A DNA stretch of 64,000 nucleotides from an uncultured Flavobacteriaceae bacterium (GTDB taxonomy: Bacteria; Bacteroidota; Bacteroidia; Flavobacteriales; Flavobacteriaceae), in NCBI GenBank assembly GCA_947504035.1, contig CANNGA010000001.1, positions 310,001 through 374,000 on the forward strand, given 5' to 3'. The position numbers and the translations under genes are program-made. Of the stretch, positions 44,787-54,785 are shown piece by piece; position 1 is the first letter of the stretch; the number at the start of each line of letters is the position of its first letter. The notes under the pieces are model-generated. The model was not told the origin of the DNA. It worked only from the letters and a program-made list of their open reading frames with translations, and did no database searches.

Positions 44787-47462
44787 CTATTTTTTCTTCT
44801 TACCTCCCAACAAGCCACCTAAAGCATTTTTAATGGCTGTTTCGGTAGACGTCTTTTGGGGAGCTGTCGTTGTAGAGTCTTTTGTTTTCTTTGTACCTAT
44901 AATGCCATTCAATACATCTTTTACGGCATTGTTTTGTTGGGTTTTAAGAGAGTCTGATTTGTTTTGATTACCACCTATAACGTTGCCTATTAAATGTTTT
45001 ACTTTGTCTTTTCCTTGGTTAAGGAGTTTTTGCTTTTGTATGTCTATCAATTGCCCTGTTAAGTTTTTAACGCTACTGGTAATATCGGTTTTAACATTAG
45101 GGGCGTTAAAAGCACCTGTTATGTTAGCGGTTACAGGAACAGTTAACGTATTGGTGTCTGGATCATTTATTTGACCAATAAGCCTGTTTACCTCACTTCC
45201 AAGGTATTTGGCAGGGACATTAAATACAGCATTATAATCTATGTTTTTTCCGAAGCTGTGCGCGCCACCTATTTCTACAGCAATATCTTTATAATCCAGA
45301 TGGAAAGGCTTTACAGCTACTTTACCTTTAGAAAATTCTAATTGGGTTTTAACGTCTTTTAAATTAAGGTCTTCAAATTTTATAAAGTTTAAATTGTTTT
45401 CTAGCTTGCTAATAAGGGTACTTTGCGATTTATCAATCTTTGTAGACAATAATTCGGCCAGAGCATTACCAGAAACCGAATTCATGTCTGGTAAAAAATC
45501 TTTGTCTAATGCGCCCGATAAATTAAGCGTTGTGTTTAATTTACCTGTAAGAAGTTTAGCAATAGGCGCAATGTTTTGAAGTAATTGTAAACTTTGAAAG
45601 GATTGGGAAATGTCAAAATCTTTGGCGCCAATGTTAAGGTCGAACGTTGGTGTTTTTTCTTTTGTCGAGACATTTCCAGATAGGGCTAAGGCACCATTAA
45701 ATAGGTTAGACGTTAAATCTTGGAGTGTCGCTGTTTGGTCTTTAATGCGTAATTGCCCTTTAACATTTTGGAGGTTTAAATTGTCGTAGATAACGGTTTT
45801 AGCGTTAGCATGTATGGCGCAGTCTAAAAATGCAGGAATTTTTAAAGATTCCGAGTCGTCTGTAGTTTTATTATCAAGGCCTTCTTCGGTATTCGCACTC
45901 ATGAAATCGCTAACTTTAAAACGGTTAGCATTTACATTAAAATTCCCTTTAAGGGTATTGTCGCTTAATAAAAAGCCTAGTAAATTATCTATGGTACCAT
46001 TAGCATCTAAGTCACTTTCTCCAGTTTTTGCTTTAAAACGGTTTAAAGTAATGGTTCCTGGTTTAAAGGCAACATCTGCAGTACTAATATGTATAGGGTT
46101 TACAATATCTTCTGAAGAAAACACAAAATCGGTAATGCTAGCAGTACCGTTGTTTTTTATACGTTGGTAGGCGTTCGTTTCTAGCGCGTTCATATCAAAA
46201 GATGTATTTACTTTCGCTTTAAGAATACCACTTAGATTATTTTCTAATTCTATAGGGTATACTTTCGTAATGTTACCGAGGTTTAAAACGCCGTCTAGAT
46301 TTGCGTTAACCGCCATGTTTTTAGTGATGTTTTTTAACGTAGCAGAAGATTTAAAAACATCTTCATCAACTTTAAAATTAAGCGTATGAATAGCAACATA
46401 GGTATCGTCTAAATGTCCTGTTTCATTTTTAATTTTTGTATCAATAGCAATGTTGCTCACACGTTTTGGAAGGTCGGGATATTTAAAAGAAGCGTTGTGA
46501 GATACGATACTAATGTCCAGTTTAGGAATCGTGTTTTCAGAACTTAAGCCTTTTACCATTCCTTTTATTTTGAAGTCTCCACTAGTCTCTACATTTGCGA
46601 TGTCTTTAGAATAAATTTCAGGAATTAAGGCTAAGAAATTTTTAAAATCAGATTCAGGATTTTCAAAAGTAATGTCCATTTGTTGCCCTGCGTCCAAAAG
46701 TTGAAGGTAGCCATCAAATTCTAAAGGCAATTGGTTGATAAGGGCTTTATTCTCTTTAAAAGTGTATTTGCTGTTTTCTAAATCTAAGCCTATTAAAGCG
46801 TCTAATTTTATAGGGTTATTAGAAAGGTAGTTAATACTATCTAATGTAAAACTAACGTTAGCACTTGTTTCAGTGTCTAATTCAGATGTCGAAGCAGAAA
46901 ATGTACCATGACCCTCGTGATTAAGCTCGGTAATATGCATTGCCATTTTAGTGCCTTCGTCAATATAAGCAAAAGCACTGTTTTTAATTTGATAATCTTC
47001 GATGTCAAATACAAACCCGCCACTATTTTCTGGAGTTTCAGAAGTTTCGTTTTCAGTTGTTTTAGCAATGTCGTAATTCACGTTACCATGCTTGTCGGTC
47101 TTTAAAGTAATTAAGGCTTCGTCTATGTCTATGGTGTGAATGGCTAAAGCGCCGTCACTTGCCGTTTTTAACACTTCAGCAATAGACATGGTTACAGAGA
47201 TCTCTTTAGCAGTTAAAAAGGTTTCGTCTTTAAAGGGTTTGAAATTGGTAATAGATAAGTCACTAGCACTTACAGTTGCCTTAGGAAAGTTTCTGATAAA
47301 ACTAAGACTTACAGCGCTAAATTCTACCTTAGCATTAAGATTTTCGTTAATAACACGTTTTACGATACCTTGAATTTGACCTTGGAATACAAATGGTAAA
47401 GCGATTAAAAGCGCTAAAATAAGAACTAATGTGATGCTGAAAATTTTAAAGACTTTGCGCAT
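44787..47462 (-). CDS. AsmA-family protein
   Basis: 891 residues. One N-terminal transmembrane helix (about 7-27) and then the AsmA start (VINENLNAKVEFSAVSLSF, FPKATVSASDLSITNF). A long beta-rich region follows and ends in the AsmA_2-like part (LNLSGALDKDFLPDMNSVSG, FEDLNLKDVKTQLEFSKGKV). The tail is low-complexity Lys/Thr-rich and ends GLLGGKKKK. The family bridges inner and outer membranes and is linked to lipid transport or envelope assembly. It is a lone gene. Confidence 0.85.
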   Translation of the reverse strand: MRKVFKIFSITLVLILALLIALPFVFQGQIQGIVKRVINENLNAKVEFSAVSLSFIRNFPKATVSASDLSITNFKPFKDETFLTAKEISVTMSIAEVLKTASDGALAIHTIDIDEALITLKTDKHGNVNYDIAKTTENETSETPENSGGFVFDIEDYQIKNSAFAYIDEGTKMAMHITELNHEGHGTFSASTSELDTETSANVSFTLDSINYLSNNPIKLDALIGLDLENSKYTFKENKALINQLPLEFDGYLQLLDAGQQMDITFENPESDFKNFLALIPEIYSKDIANVETSGDFKIKGMVKGLSSENTIPKLDISIVSHNASFKYPDLPKRVSNIAIDTKIKNETGHLDDTYVAIHTLNFKVDEDVFKSSATLKNITKNMAVNANLDGVLNLGNITKVYPIELENNLSGILKAKVNTSFDMNALETNAYQRIKNNGTASITDFVFSSEDIVNPIHISTADVAFKPGTITLNRFKAKTGESDLDANGTIDNLLGFLLSDNTLKGNFNVNANRFKVSDFMSANTEEGLDNKTTDDSESLKIPAFLDCAIHANAKTVIYDNLNLQNVKGQLRIKDQTATLQDLTSNLFNGALALSGNVSTKEKTPTFDLNIGAKDFDISQSFQSLQLLQNIAPIAKLLTGKLNTTLNLSGALDKDFLPDMNSVSGNALAELLSTKIDKSQSTLISKLENNLNFIKFEDLNLKDVKTQLEFSKGKVAVKPFHLDYKDIAVEIGGAHSFGKNIDYNAVFNVPAKYLGSEVNRLIGQINDPDTNTLTVPVTANITGAFNAPNVKTDITSSVKNLTGQLIDIQKQKLLNQGKDKVKHLIGNVIGGNQNKSDSLKTQQNNAVKDVLNGIIGTKKTKDSTTTAPQKTSTETAIKNALGGLLGGKKKK

Positions 47463-47654
47463 GAAAAAGAATATTTTTATAAAGATACGAGAGTGATCGT
47501 ATTTGGGGTTTAAATAACTAAAAAGATTAATACAAATTTAACCTAAAAACAAATAAATAGAACGTTATACCAATGCTTAATGGTGTTAGCTTGTATATTA
47601 AATAATAGTTCAAGCCTGTTTTGGATGTCGTATAAAGTTATAAGTTACACCCTC

Positions 47655-48359
47655 TTAAAGCAAAGCGATTTCCTCGTTTGTTTTTAGTTGGAATCGTTTT
47701 TTAAAGAGGTATACCCCTAAGTACAAGAAAGGTGTATCAAACACAGCTATTAGTACTTTAAATAAAAAACCAGAAAGCAATAAGCCTGTAAATTTATCCC
47801 ATGTAATCTTATGAAATACGCAAAGTAGAATTAGTACGGTAGCGGTGTCTACCAATTGCGATAAAAACGTAGAGCAATTGTTGCGTAGCCATAGGTGTTT
47901 GCCTTTTGTTAGACGTTTCCAGAAGTGGTAAATTTGGATGTCTACAAATTGTGCTAATAAATAGGCCATCATACTGGCAAATACAGCAATGGCTGTACTT
48001 CCAAAAACAGTGCTAAATATGTTATCTGAAACGGGAGACCATGTGGTGGCAGGTACGGCATTCGCGGTGTAAATGATAAGCATAGAAAAAAGAGAGGTGA
48101 AAATGCCGATAATAACGATGTCATTAGCACGTTTTTTGCCATAAATTTCACTAATCAAATCCGTGATTAAAAATGTAATAGGGTAGGGTAAGATGCCTAC
48201 TGAAATTTCGAAAAGGCGACTCCCAAAAATCTCAATAGCTACAGGGTGCCAATAAAAGAATTTTTGAAAAATAAGGTTAGAGACGACCAATGAAGTGATA
48301 AATAATCCGCCCAATAAAAAGTAAATGCGTTGGGCCGCGAGCTTGTCTTTAAGAGTCAT
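47655..48359 (-). CDS. yhhQ: YhhQ/VUT-family queuosine precursor transporter
   Basis: 234 residues, six to seven transmembrane segments. Family landmarks are GILPYPITFLITDLISEIYG, AYLLAQFVDIQIYHFWKRLT and LWLRNNCSTFLSQLVDTATV (RNN..T...Q..D). It imports queuine or preQ precursors for tRNA modification. It is divergent from the FolK-dNK fusion with 68 nt between them. Confidence 0.9.
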   Translation of the reverse strand: MTLKDKLAAQRIYFLLGGLFITSLVVSNLIFQKFFYWHPVAIEIFGSRLFEISVGILPYPITFLITDLISEIYGKKRANDIVIIGIFTSLFSMLIIYTANAVPATTWSPVSDNIFSTVFGSTAIAVFASMMAYLLAQFVDIQIYHFWKRLTKGKHLWLRNNCSTFLSQLVDTATVLILLCVFHKITWDKFTGLLLSGFLFKVLIAVFDTPFLYLGVYLFKKRFQLKTNEEIALL

Positions 48360-48427
48360 TACAGTTGTGGATAATTACGTGCTGTAAATATAACGCAATC
48401 CATTTACTTTTCTTTATTTTGTAACCT

Positions 48428-49579
48428 ATGATGTTCCCTAAAACCTTCCACATTGCTCTTGGTAGTAATAAAGGCGATAAGTTTAAAAACTTACAGCGTG
48501 CTGTAGATTGTATTTACCAACGTATTGGTACTATTCAAGAGTTATCTCACATATACAAAACCCCTGCACTTGGTTTTGATAGTGACGCGTTTTATAATTG
48601 TTGCATTGCCTTGCAAACGCATTTAGAGCCCCAAGTTGTTTTAGAAATTTTGCTAGACATTGAAATTGTTTTAGGGCGTAGACGAACTAAAGTAGGCGTG
48701 TATGAGGCGCGAATTATAGATTTAGATATTGTATTGATAGACAGTATGCGTATTGCTACAGAGCGTTTGCAAGTCCCCCATCCTTTAATGCAAGAGCGTA
48801 AGTTTGTTTTGGAGCCTTTACACGATATTGCGCCTCATGCCAAACATCCAATTTTACAAAAGCAAATTTCTGAATTACTTAGCGATTGTAAGGACAACTC
48901 CCTTATAGAAAAGACCCCCTTTAAATTGCGAAACCCTATAGAACGTTATGAACACTCTAAGTGTCATTACTTGGCTATCGAAGGAAATATTGGGGTAGGG
49001 AAAACAAGCCTAGCCACAACAATAGCACAAGATTTTAAGGCTAAATTAGTACTAGAGCGTTTTGCCGAAAACCCGTTTTTACCTAAATTCTATAAAGATG
49101 AGAAACGGTATGCCTTTCCTTTAGAAATGGCTTTCTTGGCAGACCGACATAAGCAAGTTTTAGAGGATATCGCGCAATTGGATGTGACTAAAACTATGAT
49201 TGTGAGTGATTATGATATTAATAAGTCGCTTATTTTTTCTAAAATAACTTTAAATACAGACGAATACGCGCTTTATAAAACGTTTTTCGAGTTGTTGTTT
49301 ACTACAGTAGTAAAACCTACGTGTTATGTGTATCTGTACCAAAATACAGCGCGCTTACGAGACCATATCAAACAAAGAGGACGCGCTTACGAACAAACTA
49401 TTTCTAATGCGTATTTGGAAAAAATTAATACGGGTTACCTTAGATTCTTAGACCAACAAAGCCATTTAAATGCTAAAATTATTGATGTTTCAGAGCGTGA
49501 TTTTGTTCATAATCGTGCGGATTATTTGTGGATTTTAGATAGGATTATTGGAATAACAGAAAGGACTTTTAATAAATAA
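48428..49579 (+). CDS. folK: FolK (HPPK) - deoxynucleoside kinase fusion
   Basis: 383 residues, two enzymes in one chain. Residues 1-140 are 6-hydroxymethyl-7,8-dihydropterin pyrophosphokinase of folate synthesis (ALGSNKGDKFKNLQRAVD, ARIIDLDIVL, VPHPLMQERKFVLEPL). Residues 178-383 are a dNK/dGK-type kinase with P-loop EGNIGVGKTS (185-194), ERFAENPF, and LID segment IKQRGRAYEQ. The fusion occurs in Bacteroidota, so I take it as real and not a frameshift. It links folate synthesis and deoxynucleoside salvage. A TATTTTG just before the ATG (48415-48421) is a short -7-like box. Confidence 0.9.
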   Translation: MMFPKTFHIALGSNKGDKFKNLQRAVDCIYQRIGTIQELSHIYKTPALGFDSDAFYNCCIALQTHLEPQVVLEILLDIEIVLGRRRTKVGVYEARIIDLDIVLIDSMRIATERLQVPHPLMQERKFVLEPLHDIAPHAKHPILQKQISELLSDCKDNSLIEKTPFKLRNPIERYEHSKCHYLAIEGNIGVGKTSLATTIAQDFKAKLVLERFAENPFLPKFYKDEKRYAFPLEMAFLADRHKQVLEDIAQLDVTKTMIVSDYDINKSLIFSKITLNTDEYALYKTFFELLFTTVVKPTCYVYLYQNTARLRDHIKQRGRAYEQTISNAYLEKINTGYLRFLDQQSHLNAKIIDVSERDFVHNRADYLWILDRIIGITERTFNK

Positions 49580-49701
49580 AATTGCATTTAAACGATTATT
49601 TAGGTCTTTAAACGTCTTTTTTTCTGTTAAATATGTATTTTATCGATGAAAAAGTAAATTCTTTTCTCTATAATTGCGTTCAATTTTAATTATATAAGCA
49701 C

Positions 49702-52623
49702 ATGAAAAAAATTACTTTTCTTTTATTAATACTACTGTGTGGTAATATTTTATATGCACAGCCTGCCAATGATGACCCTTCATCTGCAACGGCCTTAATT
49801 ATAGGGCAGGATTTCGATAGTAATAGCATAACGTCAACTAATGTAAACGCGACAGATTCTGAGGAGAACGATCCTTCCATACCCAATCCAAATTGTGGAA
49901 ACTATCAAGGCAGTGATGTGTGGTTCTCGGTTGTTGTACCAGATTCAGGAAACTTTGTTATAGAAACAAGCAGTGCTGAAAACTCTTTCTTTAGTGATAC
50001 GGCGATGGCAGTATATTCAAGTAGTATGGGGGTGTTAACGCAAGAGTTTTGTGATGATGATGGTGGCCCAGGTGGCTTTTCTCGAGTAGTTATAAGAGGA
50101 GGTACGCCTGGCGTGCAGTTATTTATAAGAGTTTGGGAATTTGGAGGGGATTTAGAAGATGATTTTCAAATATCTGCTTGGAGTGGTGTTCCTACTAATG
50201 ATAATCCAGATAATGCTGTTGCTTTAACAGTAGGGGCTAATTTTGAAGCTGAGTCTATTGAAACTACAAATTTGTTTGCCACAGCTTCTGAAGAAATAGA
50301 TGGCTCTATACCAGATCCAGAATGCGGAACGTATCAAGGTGGAGACGTATGGTATTCTGTAGTTGTTCCTGCATCTGGAAATTTAATTGTTCAAACAGAT
50401 CGAGGTTTCGAGTCTAATCAAACAGCTATAGCAGTATATTCAGGAAGTTTAGATAATTTAGTTTTAGAACTGTGTGAACTAGACAATACGCCAAATTTAA
50501 CAGGAGGAAGAGCAGATTTGATGGGCTATACTTCAGGTCAGACGCTTTATATTCGCGTTTGGCAACCTGGAAATAGTTTAGGAACTGCAAGTTTTATAAT
50601 ATCTGCTTTTGAAAGAGTAGAACGCCCTGCTAATGACGATCCATCAGGGGCAATAGTATTAACGGTTGGAAATGATTTTGAAACAGGTAGTGTTGTCGGT
50701 TCAAATATGGGGGCGACTGCTTCTGAAGATTTTGATCCCTCTATTCCTAACCCAGACTGTGGCTCTTACGAAGGAGAAGATGTGTGGTTTGAAGTGGTTG
50801 TTCCTGAATCGGGAGAACTTATAATTGAAGCGGATAATAGTTTAGGATCTGATATTGCTGGGATTGGTATGGCAGCTTATTTGGGAGATTTAGATGCTTT
50901 AGTTTTAAGAAATTGTATGACAGGAGGATCTGCATCTGGTTTACCTAGAATGGATATCATAAACGCAACCCCTGGGGAAACTATCTATATCCGAATTTGG
51001 GATCAAAACGGAAATGCTAGAGGTTCTTTTTTGATTTCAGCGTTTTTAAGACCAGAGCGACCAGTTAATGATGATCCTATTGGTGCGACAGCATTAACTA
51101 TTGGTACTACTTTTATAGACCATACACTAGTAGGGGTAATAAATGGCGCTACACCATCCGAAATAGAAGATTCCACAATTCCAGCGCCTGGCTGCGGTTT
51201 CTATTCGGGAGAAGATGTTTGGTACACCGTAAATGTTCCTGATTCAGGAGCTTTAGTAGTTGAAACTAGAGGTATTTTTGAGTCAGAAACTACAGATTCT
51301 GCAATAGCGGTATATTCTGGAGTTATAGGACAATTGTCTTTAGAAGAATGTAATGATGATGGTGGTAATGGTGGTTTTTCTCTAATCTCTTTAGTAAATC
51401 GAGCCCCTGGAGAAACATTGTATGTGAGAGTGTGGGATTTTGGAGGTGCGCAAAGAGGTACTTTTCAGATCTCTGCTTTTGATCAAGCACCTCCAATTAA
51501 TGATGATCCAGTAGGGGCGTTACCGTTAGAGGTTGGAAGACGTTTTGAGGATAATATGGTTGTTGGTACAAATGAAGCATCAACAAACTCAGAAGATTTT
51601 GATGCGACTATTCCTAATCCAAATTGTGCTAATTATAGCGGAGAAGACGTTTGGTATACTATAGATGTACCTGCCTCAGGAAATTTAAATATTGAGACAA
51701 ACCGACATGAGATTTCTAGATTGAGTGATACAGGAATTGCTGTCTATTCAGGAACGATAGAGCGTTTAGTGTTAGTAGACTGCGATGATTTTAATGGTTT
51801 TAATTCTTTTTCTAGACTTGATTTAGTTGGACAAACACCAGGTGAAACTTTATATGTCAGAGTGTGGGATAATGGTGGTTCTAATCAAGGGAGTTTTACA
51901 ATTTCAGCTTTTGAAGTGCAGCCACCTGTAAATGATGAGCCTTTAAATGCGATAATGTTAACAGTTGGACGGGATTTTGATGCAAATGCACTCGTGGGAA
52001 CTAATGAGTTGTCGACAGATTCTGAAGAAAATGACTTGTCCATACCTACGCCAGCTTGTGCATTATATAATGGAGAAGATGTGTGGTATACAGTAGAGGT
52101 GCCTGAAACAGGAAACCTAAATGTAGAACTTGATATAGCAGAAAATAACAGTAGGCTTATCTTAGATACGGGATTGGCTGTTTATTCAGGAGAAATAGGA
52201 GCTTTCGTTGAAGAGGAATGTGACGATGATAATGGTAATGGTGGGTTTTCTCGAATCGATTTAGTAGATCGTACTCCAGGAGAATTACTTTATATTCGTG
52301 TATGGAGCTTTGGTGCTGGTGATGAAGGAGCGTTTCAAGTGTCTGCATGGTCGCCAGATGTTTTAAGTGTAGAAGATAACATTGTTACGTCGGCTATGAG
52401 TTATTATCCAAACCCTGTAGTTGACTTTTTAAATATAACATCAGAAACTTCTATTACAACTGCTGTCGTGTATAGTGCTGGTGGGAAAGAAGTTAAACAG
52501 TTAAACTTAGGTTTAAATGGAAAAAACACAATTGTTGATATGCAAGGATTGGCTACTGGACTTTATTTTGTAAAGTTAACATTTGCCGATGCTGTTAAAA
52601 CCATAAAGGTGTTTAAAGAATAA
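49702..52623 (+). CDS. Secreted repeat protein with type IX secretion C-terminal domain
   Basis: 973 residues. A signal peptide ends LYAQ. Six tandem repeats of about 144 residues fill 22-890, each with N-D-[DNE]-P..A..L..G, SIP.P.C..Y.GEDVWY.V.VP.SG, TAIAVYSG and GETLYIRVWD, the pattern of bacterial pre-peptidase C-terminal-like beta domains. The last 80 residues (YYPNPVVDFLNI, then LATGLYFVKLTF and a Lys-rich end) are a type A T9SS sorting signal, so it is exported and held on the surface or released. There is no catalytic domain; an adhesin or binding role is likely. It is monocistronic with a terminator at 52648. Confidence 0.88.
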   Translation: MKKITFLLLILLCGNILYAQPANDDPSSATALIIGQDFDSNSITSTNVNATDSEENDPSIPNPNCGNYQGSDVWFSVVVPDSGNFVIETSSAENSFFSDTAMAVYSSSMGVLTQEFCDDDGGPGGFSRVVIRGGTPGVQLFIRVWEFGGDLEDDFQISAWSGVPTNDNPDNAVALTVGANFEAESIETTNLFATASEEIDGSIPDPECGTYQGGDVWYSVVVPASGNLIVQTDRGFESNQTAIAVYSGSLDNLVLELCELDNTPNLTGGRADLMGYTSGQTLYIRVWQPGNSLGTASFIISAFERVERPANDDPSGAIVLTVGNDFETGSVVGSNMGATASEDFDPSIPNPDCGSYEGEDVWFEVVVPESGELIIEADNSLGSDIAGIGMAAYLGDLDALVLRNCMTGGSASGLPRMDIINATPGETIYIRIWDQNGNARGSFLISAFLRPERPVNDDPIGATALTIGTTFIDHTLVGVINGATPSEIEDSTIPAPGCGFYSGEDVWYTVNVPDSGALVVETRGIFESETTDSAIAVYSGVIGQLSLEECNDDGGNGGFSLISLVNRAPGETLYVRVWDFGGAQRGTFQISAFDQAPPINDDPVGALPLEVGRRFEDNMVVGTNEASTNSEDFDATIPNPNCANYSGEDVWYTIDVPASGNLNIETNRHEISRLSDTGIAVYSGTIERLVLVDCDDFNGFNSFSRLDLVGQTPGETLYVRVWDNGGSNQGSFTISAFEVQPPVNDEPLNAIMLTVGRDFDANALVGTNELSTDSEENDLSIPTPACALYNGEDVWYTVEVPETGNLNVELDIAENNSRLILDTGLAVYSGEIGAFVEEECDDDNGNGGFSRIDLVDRTPGELLYIRVWSFGAGDEGAFQVSAWSPDVLSVEDNIVTSAMSYYPNPVVDFLNITSETSITTAVVYSAGGKEVKQLNLGLNGKNTIVDMQGLATGLYFVKLTFADAVKTIKVFKE
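49765..52356 (+). repeat. Six tandem ~430-bp coding repeats in the T9SS protein
   Basis: Repeat units begin near 49765, 50191, 50626, 51061, 51490 and 51925, each opening with a P-x-N-D-[DNE]-P motif. Spacing is 426-435 nt. The third and second units lack the CDDDGG/N..G.FS acidic segment seen in units 1, 4 and 6 (CNDDGGNGGFS, CDDDNGNGGFS), so the copies have diverged in pairs. Confidence 0.85.
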
Positions 52624-52647
52624 TTTTAGATACTTTTAATTGCATAG

Positions 52648-52683
52648 AAAAAGCTCCTGAAAGTTTACTTTCAGGAGCTTTTG
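52648..52683 (+). terminator. Terminator of the T9SS repeat protein gene
   Basis: Hairpin AAAAAGCTCCTGAAAG, TTTA, CTTTCAGGAGCTTTTG, 25 nt past the stop. Confidence 0.87.
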
Positions 52684-52865
52684 TGTTTATGTTGTTTTAC
52701 GGAAGCCTTAAATTATGATGTGATTGTTTTAAAGACACCAGTCATAATCTATTAAAGCATATTTTTATGTAAGTATTTTGTGTGTAGGTAGTTAGGAAAA
52801 GCATCGCAGGATGCTAAAGGACACTTTTTTTGTTGTTAACCAATAGCTTTATAAAAAAGTTAATC

Positions 52866-53876
52866 ATGAAAAAGAACGATCAAATTAATCTTAAAAAAGC
52901 ATTTGTCCTTACAATATCTCTTTTTGTATTTGTTACCTCTTGTGGAAAAGACGATGCTGTTGCGGAAGAACAAGCTGTTATAGAGGAGATAGAAAAAACA
53001 ACTCCAGAACCAGAACAACCACAACCTGAAACTCCAGATCCTGAAGTTCCTGAGCCAGATCCGCAGCCAGAACCAGTGGGGGAAATGCCAGAACCTTCAC
53101 AAAGTGATGAAGACATTGGAGCATATACCACTTGTACGCCAGAAGGTCAAAATACAGTGCGAACTAAAGATATTTCTAATCCTGTAAATGTAGGTAGTGC
53201 CGATGATAGAAGTTGTTATGCCGATTACAAGGAAAGTATGATTAATGACAAAGTTTGGGGCGTTTATAATATTACAGCAGGATCAAACCATATGGACACT
53301 AATGGTTTGCAGCCTCGAATAGAACGTTCATTAAGCAGGTCTCAAACAAATACTGTTGGGAGTTATGCAAGATTTACAGGAGTCGTAAGGATTTTAGAAA
53401 CAGGAAAAACAAATAGAGATAGCGATGATGGTACTTATATAATGCAGGCTAAAGGAAAGCACACCGGCGGAGGAGGTTCTGCAGATCCTGCTATTTGTCT
53501 GTATTTAGCAAAACCTGTCTATGGTACAGATAGTGAAGGGAACCAAGTGCAGGTATCGTTCAATATTTTTAGAGAACAGATTAATTTTAGAGGCGGATCA
53601 GGAAGTGTTGGAAGAGATATCGTTTTTTTAAAAAATGTAGCGAAAAATGTAGAAACAGAGATTGTGTTAGAGGTTGGTTTTAGAGCAGACCCTAATGATC
53701 CTACGAAAAAAATCCATTATGCAGATGCTATAATTGGAGGTACGGCATTTAATTGGAATATTCCAGAACCAGAAAAAGGAACACAGTCAGGTATTCGGTA
53801 TGGTGCTTATCGCGTAAAAGGCGGTAGAGCTCAAATTAGATGGAGGAATACCACATACAATAAAGTTGAAAAATAA
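52866..53876 (+). CDS. Surface lipoprotein with Pro/Glu linker and possible jelly-roll polysaccharide-active domain
   Basis: 336 residues from the ATG at 52866. Lipobox VTSC (Cys26) is followed by GKDD, which fits the flavobacterial surface-export signal. Residues about 45-85 are a P-E/P-D/P-Q linker. The rest (about 90-336) is beta-rich with [40 protein letters not shown] and [19 protein letters not shown]. This recalls jelly-roll polysaccharide lyases or lectin-like domains (Arg/Gln/Tyr face, YGAYR..G.A.IRW), but I cannot name a family. A role in binding or cutting extracellular polysaccharide is inferred only. Confidence 0.6.
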   Translation: MKKNDQINLKKAFVLTISLFVFVTSCGKDDAVAEEQAVIEEIEKTTPEPEQPQPETPDPEVPEPDPQPEPVGEMPEPSQSDEDIGAYTTCTPEGQNTVRTKDISNPVNVGSADDRSCYADYKESMINDKVWGVYNITAGSNHMDTNGLQPRIERSLSRSQTNTVGSYARFTGVVRILETGKTNRDSDDGTYIMQAKGKHTGGGGSADPAICLYLAKPVYGTDSEGNQVQVSFNIFREQINFRGGSGSVGRDIVFLKNVAKNVETEIVLEVGFRADPNDPTKKIHYADAIIGGTAFNWNIPEPEKGTQSGIRYGAYRVKGGRAQIRWRNTTYNKVEK

Positions 53877-53920
53877 GAAGGTTTTAGAGTTAGACTATCA
53901 GTGACTCTATGGAAATCTGT

Positions 53921-53956
53921 AAAAGAGTGCCTCAATTTCAGGCGCTCTTTTTTTGT
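53921..53956 (+). terminator. Terminator after the surface lipoprotein gene
   Basis: Hairpin AAAGAGTGCCT / AGGCGCTCTTT (one G-U pair) followed by a T run, 45 nt past the stop. The next 170 bp up to 54125 show no gene. Confidence 0.82.
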
Positions 53957-54125
53957 GAAACCTGCTTTGGTATTAGAAGGTTGTTATCAGGCTAAGGTGT
54001 CTATTGCCTACTCGTGTTTTCTCAATTTTAGCATAATAGCGTTATGGCGAAACTAAAAGCTACAGTTTGCGATAGTCTGTGAAGGAGGTCACAGTTGTAA
54101 TAAGGGGTCTAATGCATAAAACGGG

Positions 54126-54785
54126 TTAAAATACCTCGTAGAGTTTTGTGACAATGCAGCCTTTTCCTGGGGCTAAAACGCAGGTGTTTAGGAGGCGCTG
54201 AGCTTTAATTTTAAAATTAAAAGGCGCTTTTAGAATGTCTACGCCGCTATGGTGTTTAAGCCTAATGCCTTGTCCTGAGATGATATCTAAGTTAGGTGTA
54301 AAGTTGTTTTCAGGAAGATGTTCTGTTAGAAGCACATATGGATACGCTTTCAGTTTAAAAACCACCTCCTTAATTTCAGAATTAGATAGATGCTGTAGGA
54401 CTTGTCTTAGTATAATACAGTCTGCTTTTGGCAGTTGGTCTTTTGCAATATCTAAGCAATGAAATTTTAAATGTGGCGCTTTGTAATATTGCATATTTCT
54501 ATTAATAAGTGCTTCCACAATATCTACAGCATTGTAGGCGCTAGAATATTTTAAGAGTTCACGCCCAATGTTAAAATCACCACAGCCCAAATCGCACACA
54601 CGTAATGGGGTGTCGTGCGCTTGTAGAAAGGAAGAAACAGCATTCAGGTAAGGCGTTGTAATCTCTTGGTCATGAGAGCCCGATCCAGAATAAAAATCAT
54701 GACCTTTTCCACCCCAGAGGTGCTGTTCGTAAATTTGCGTCATAGCAGCCTTTGTAGGCCAAGGTAATTTTGCTTTTTTAGGCAC
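54126..54785 (-). CDS. Class I SAM-dependent methyltransferase
   Basis: 219 residues if it starts at the GTG at 54785, which overlaps the upstream rRNA methyltransferase stop by 8 nt; an ATG at 54743 is the alternative but would cut off a KLPWPTKAAM segment that looks conserved. Motif I is VCDLGCGDFNIGRELL, then AVDIVEALI and a post-I acidic residue; ADCIILRQVLQHLSNSEIK is typical of methyltransferases acting on small molecules or proteins. The substrate is unknown. It is translationally coupled to the SpoU gene. Confidence 0.7.
   Translation of the reverse strand: MPKKAKLPWPTKAAMTQIYEQHLWGGKGHDFYSGSGSHDQEITTPYLNAVSSFLQAHDTPLRVCDLGCGDFNIGRELLKYSSAYNAVDIVEALINRNMQYYKAPHLKFHCLDIAKDQLPKADCIILRQVLQHLSNSEIKEVVFKLKAYPYVLLTEHLPENNFTPNLDIISGQGIRLKHHSGVDILKAPFNFKIKAQRLLNTCVLAPGKGCIVTKLYEVF

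Noticed and set aside
48428-49579. Frameshift or misassembly joining folK and a kinase gene
   Set aside because: Both halves are complete and the fusion is known in Bacteroidota.
52880-53131. Minus-strand Gly/Ser-rich ORF of 83 codons
   Set aside because: It is the mirror of the Pro/Glu linker codons of the surface lipoprotein gene.
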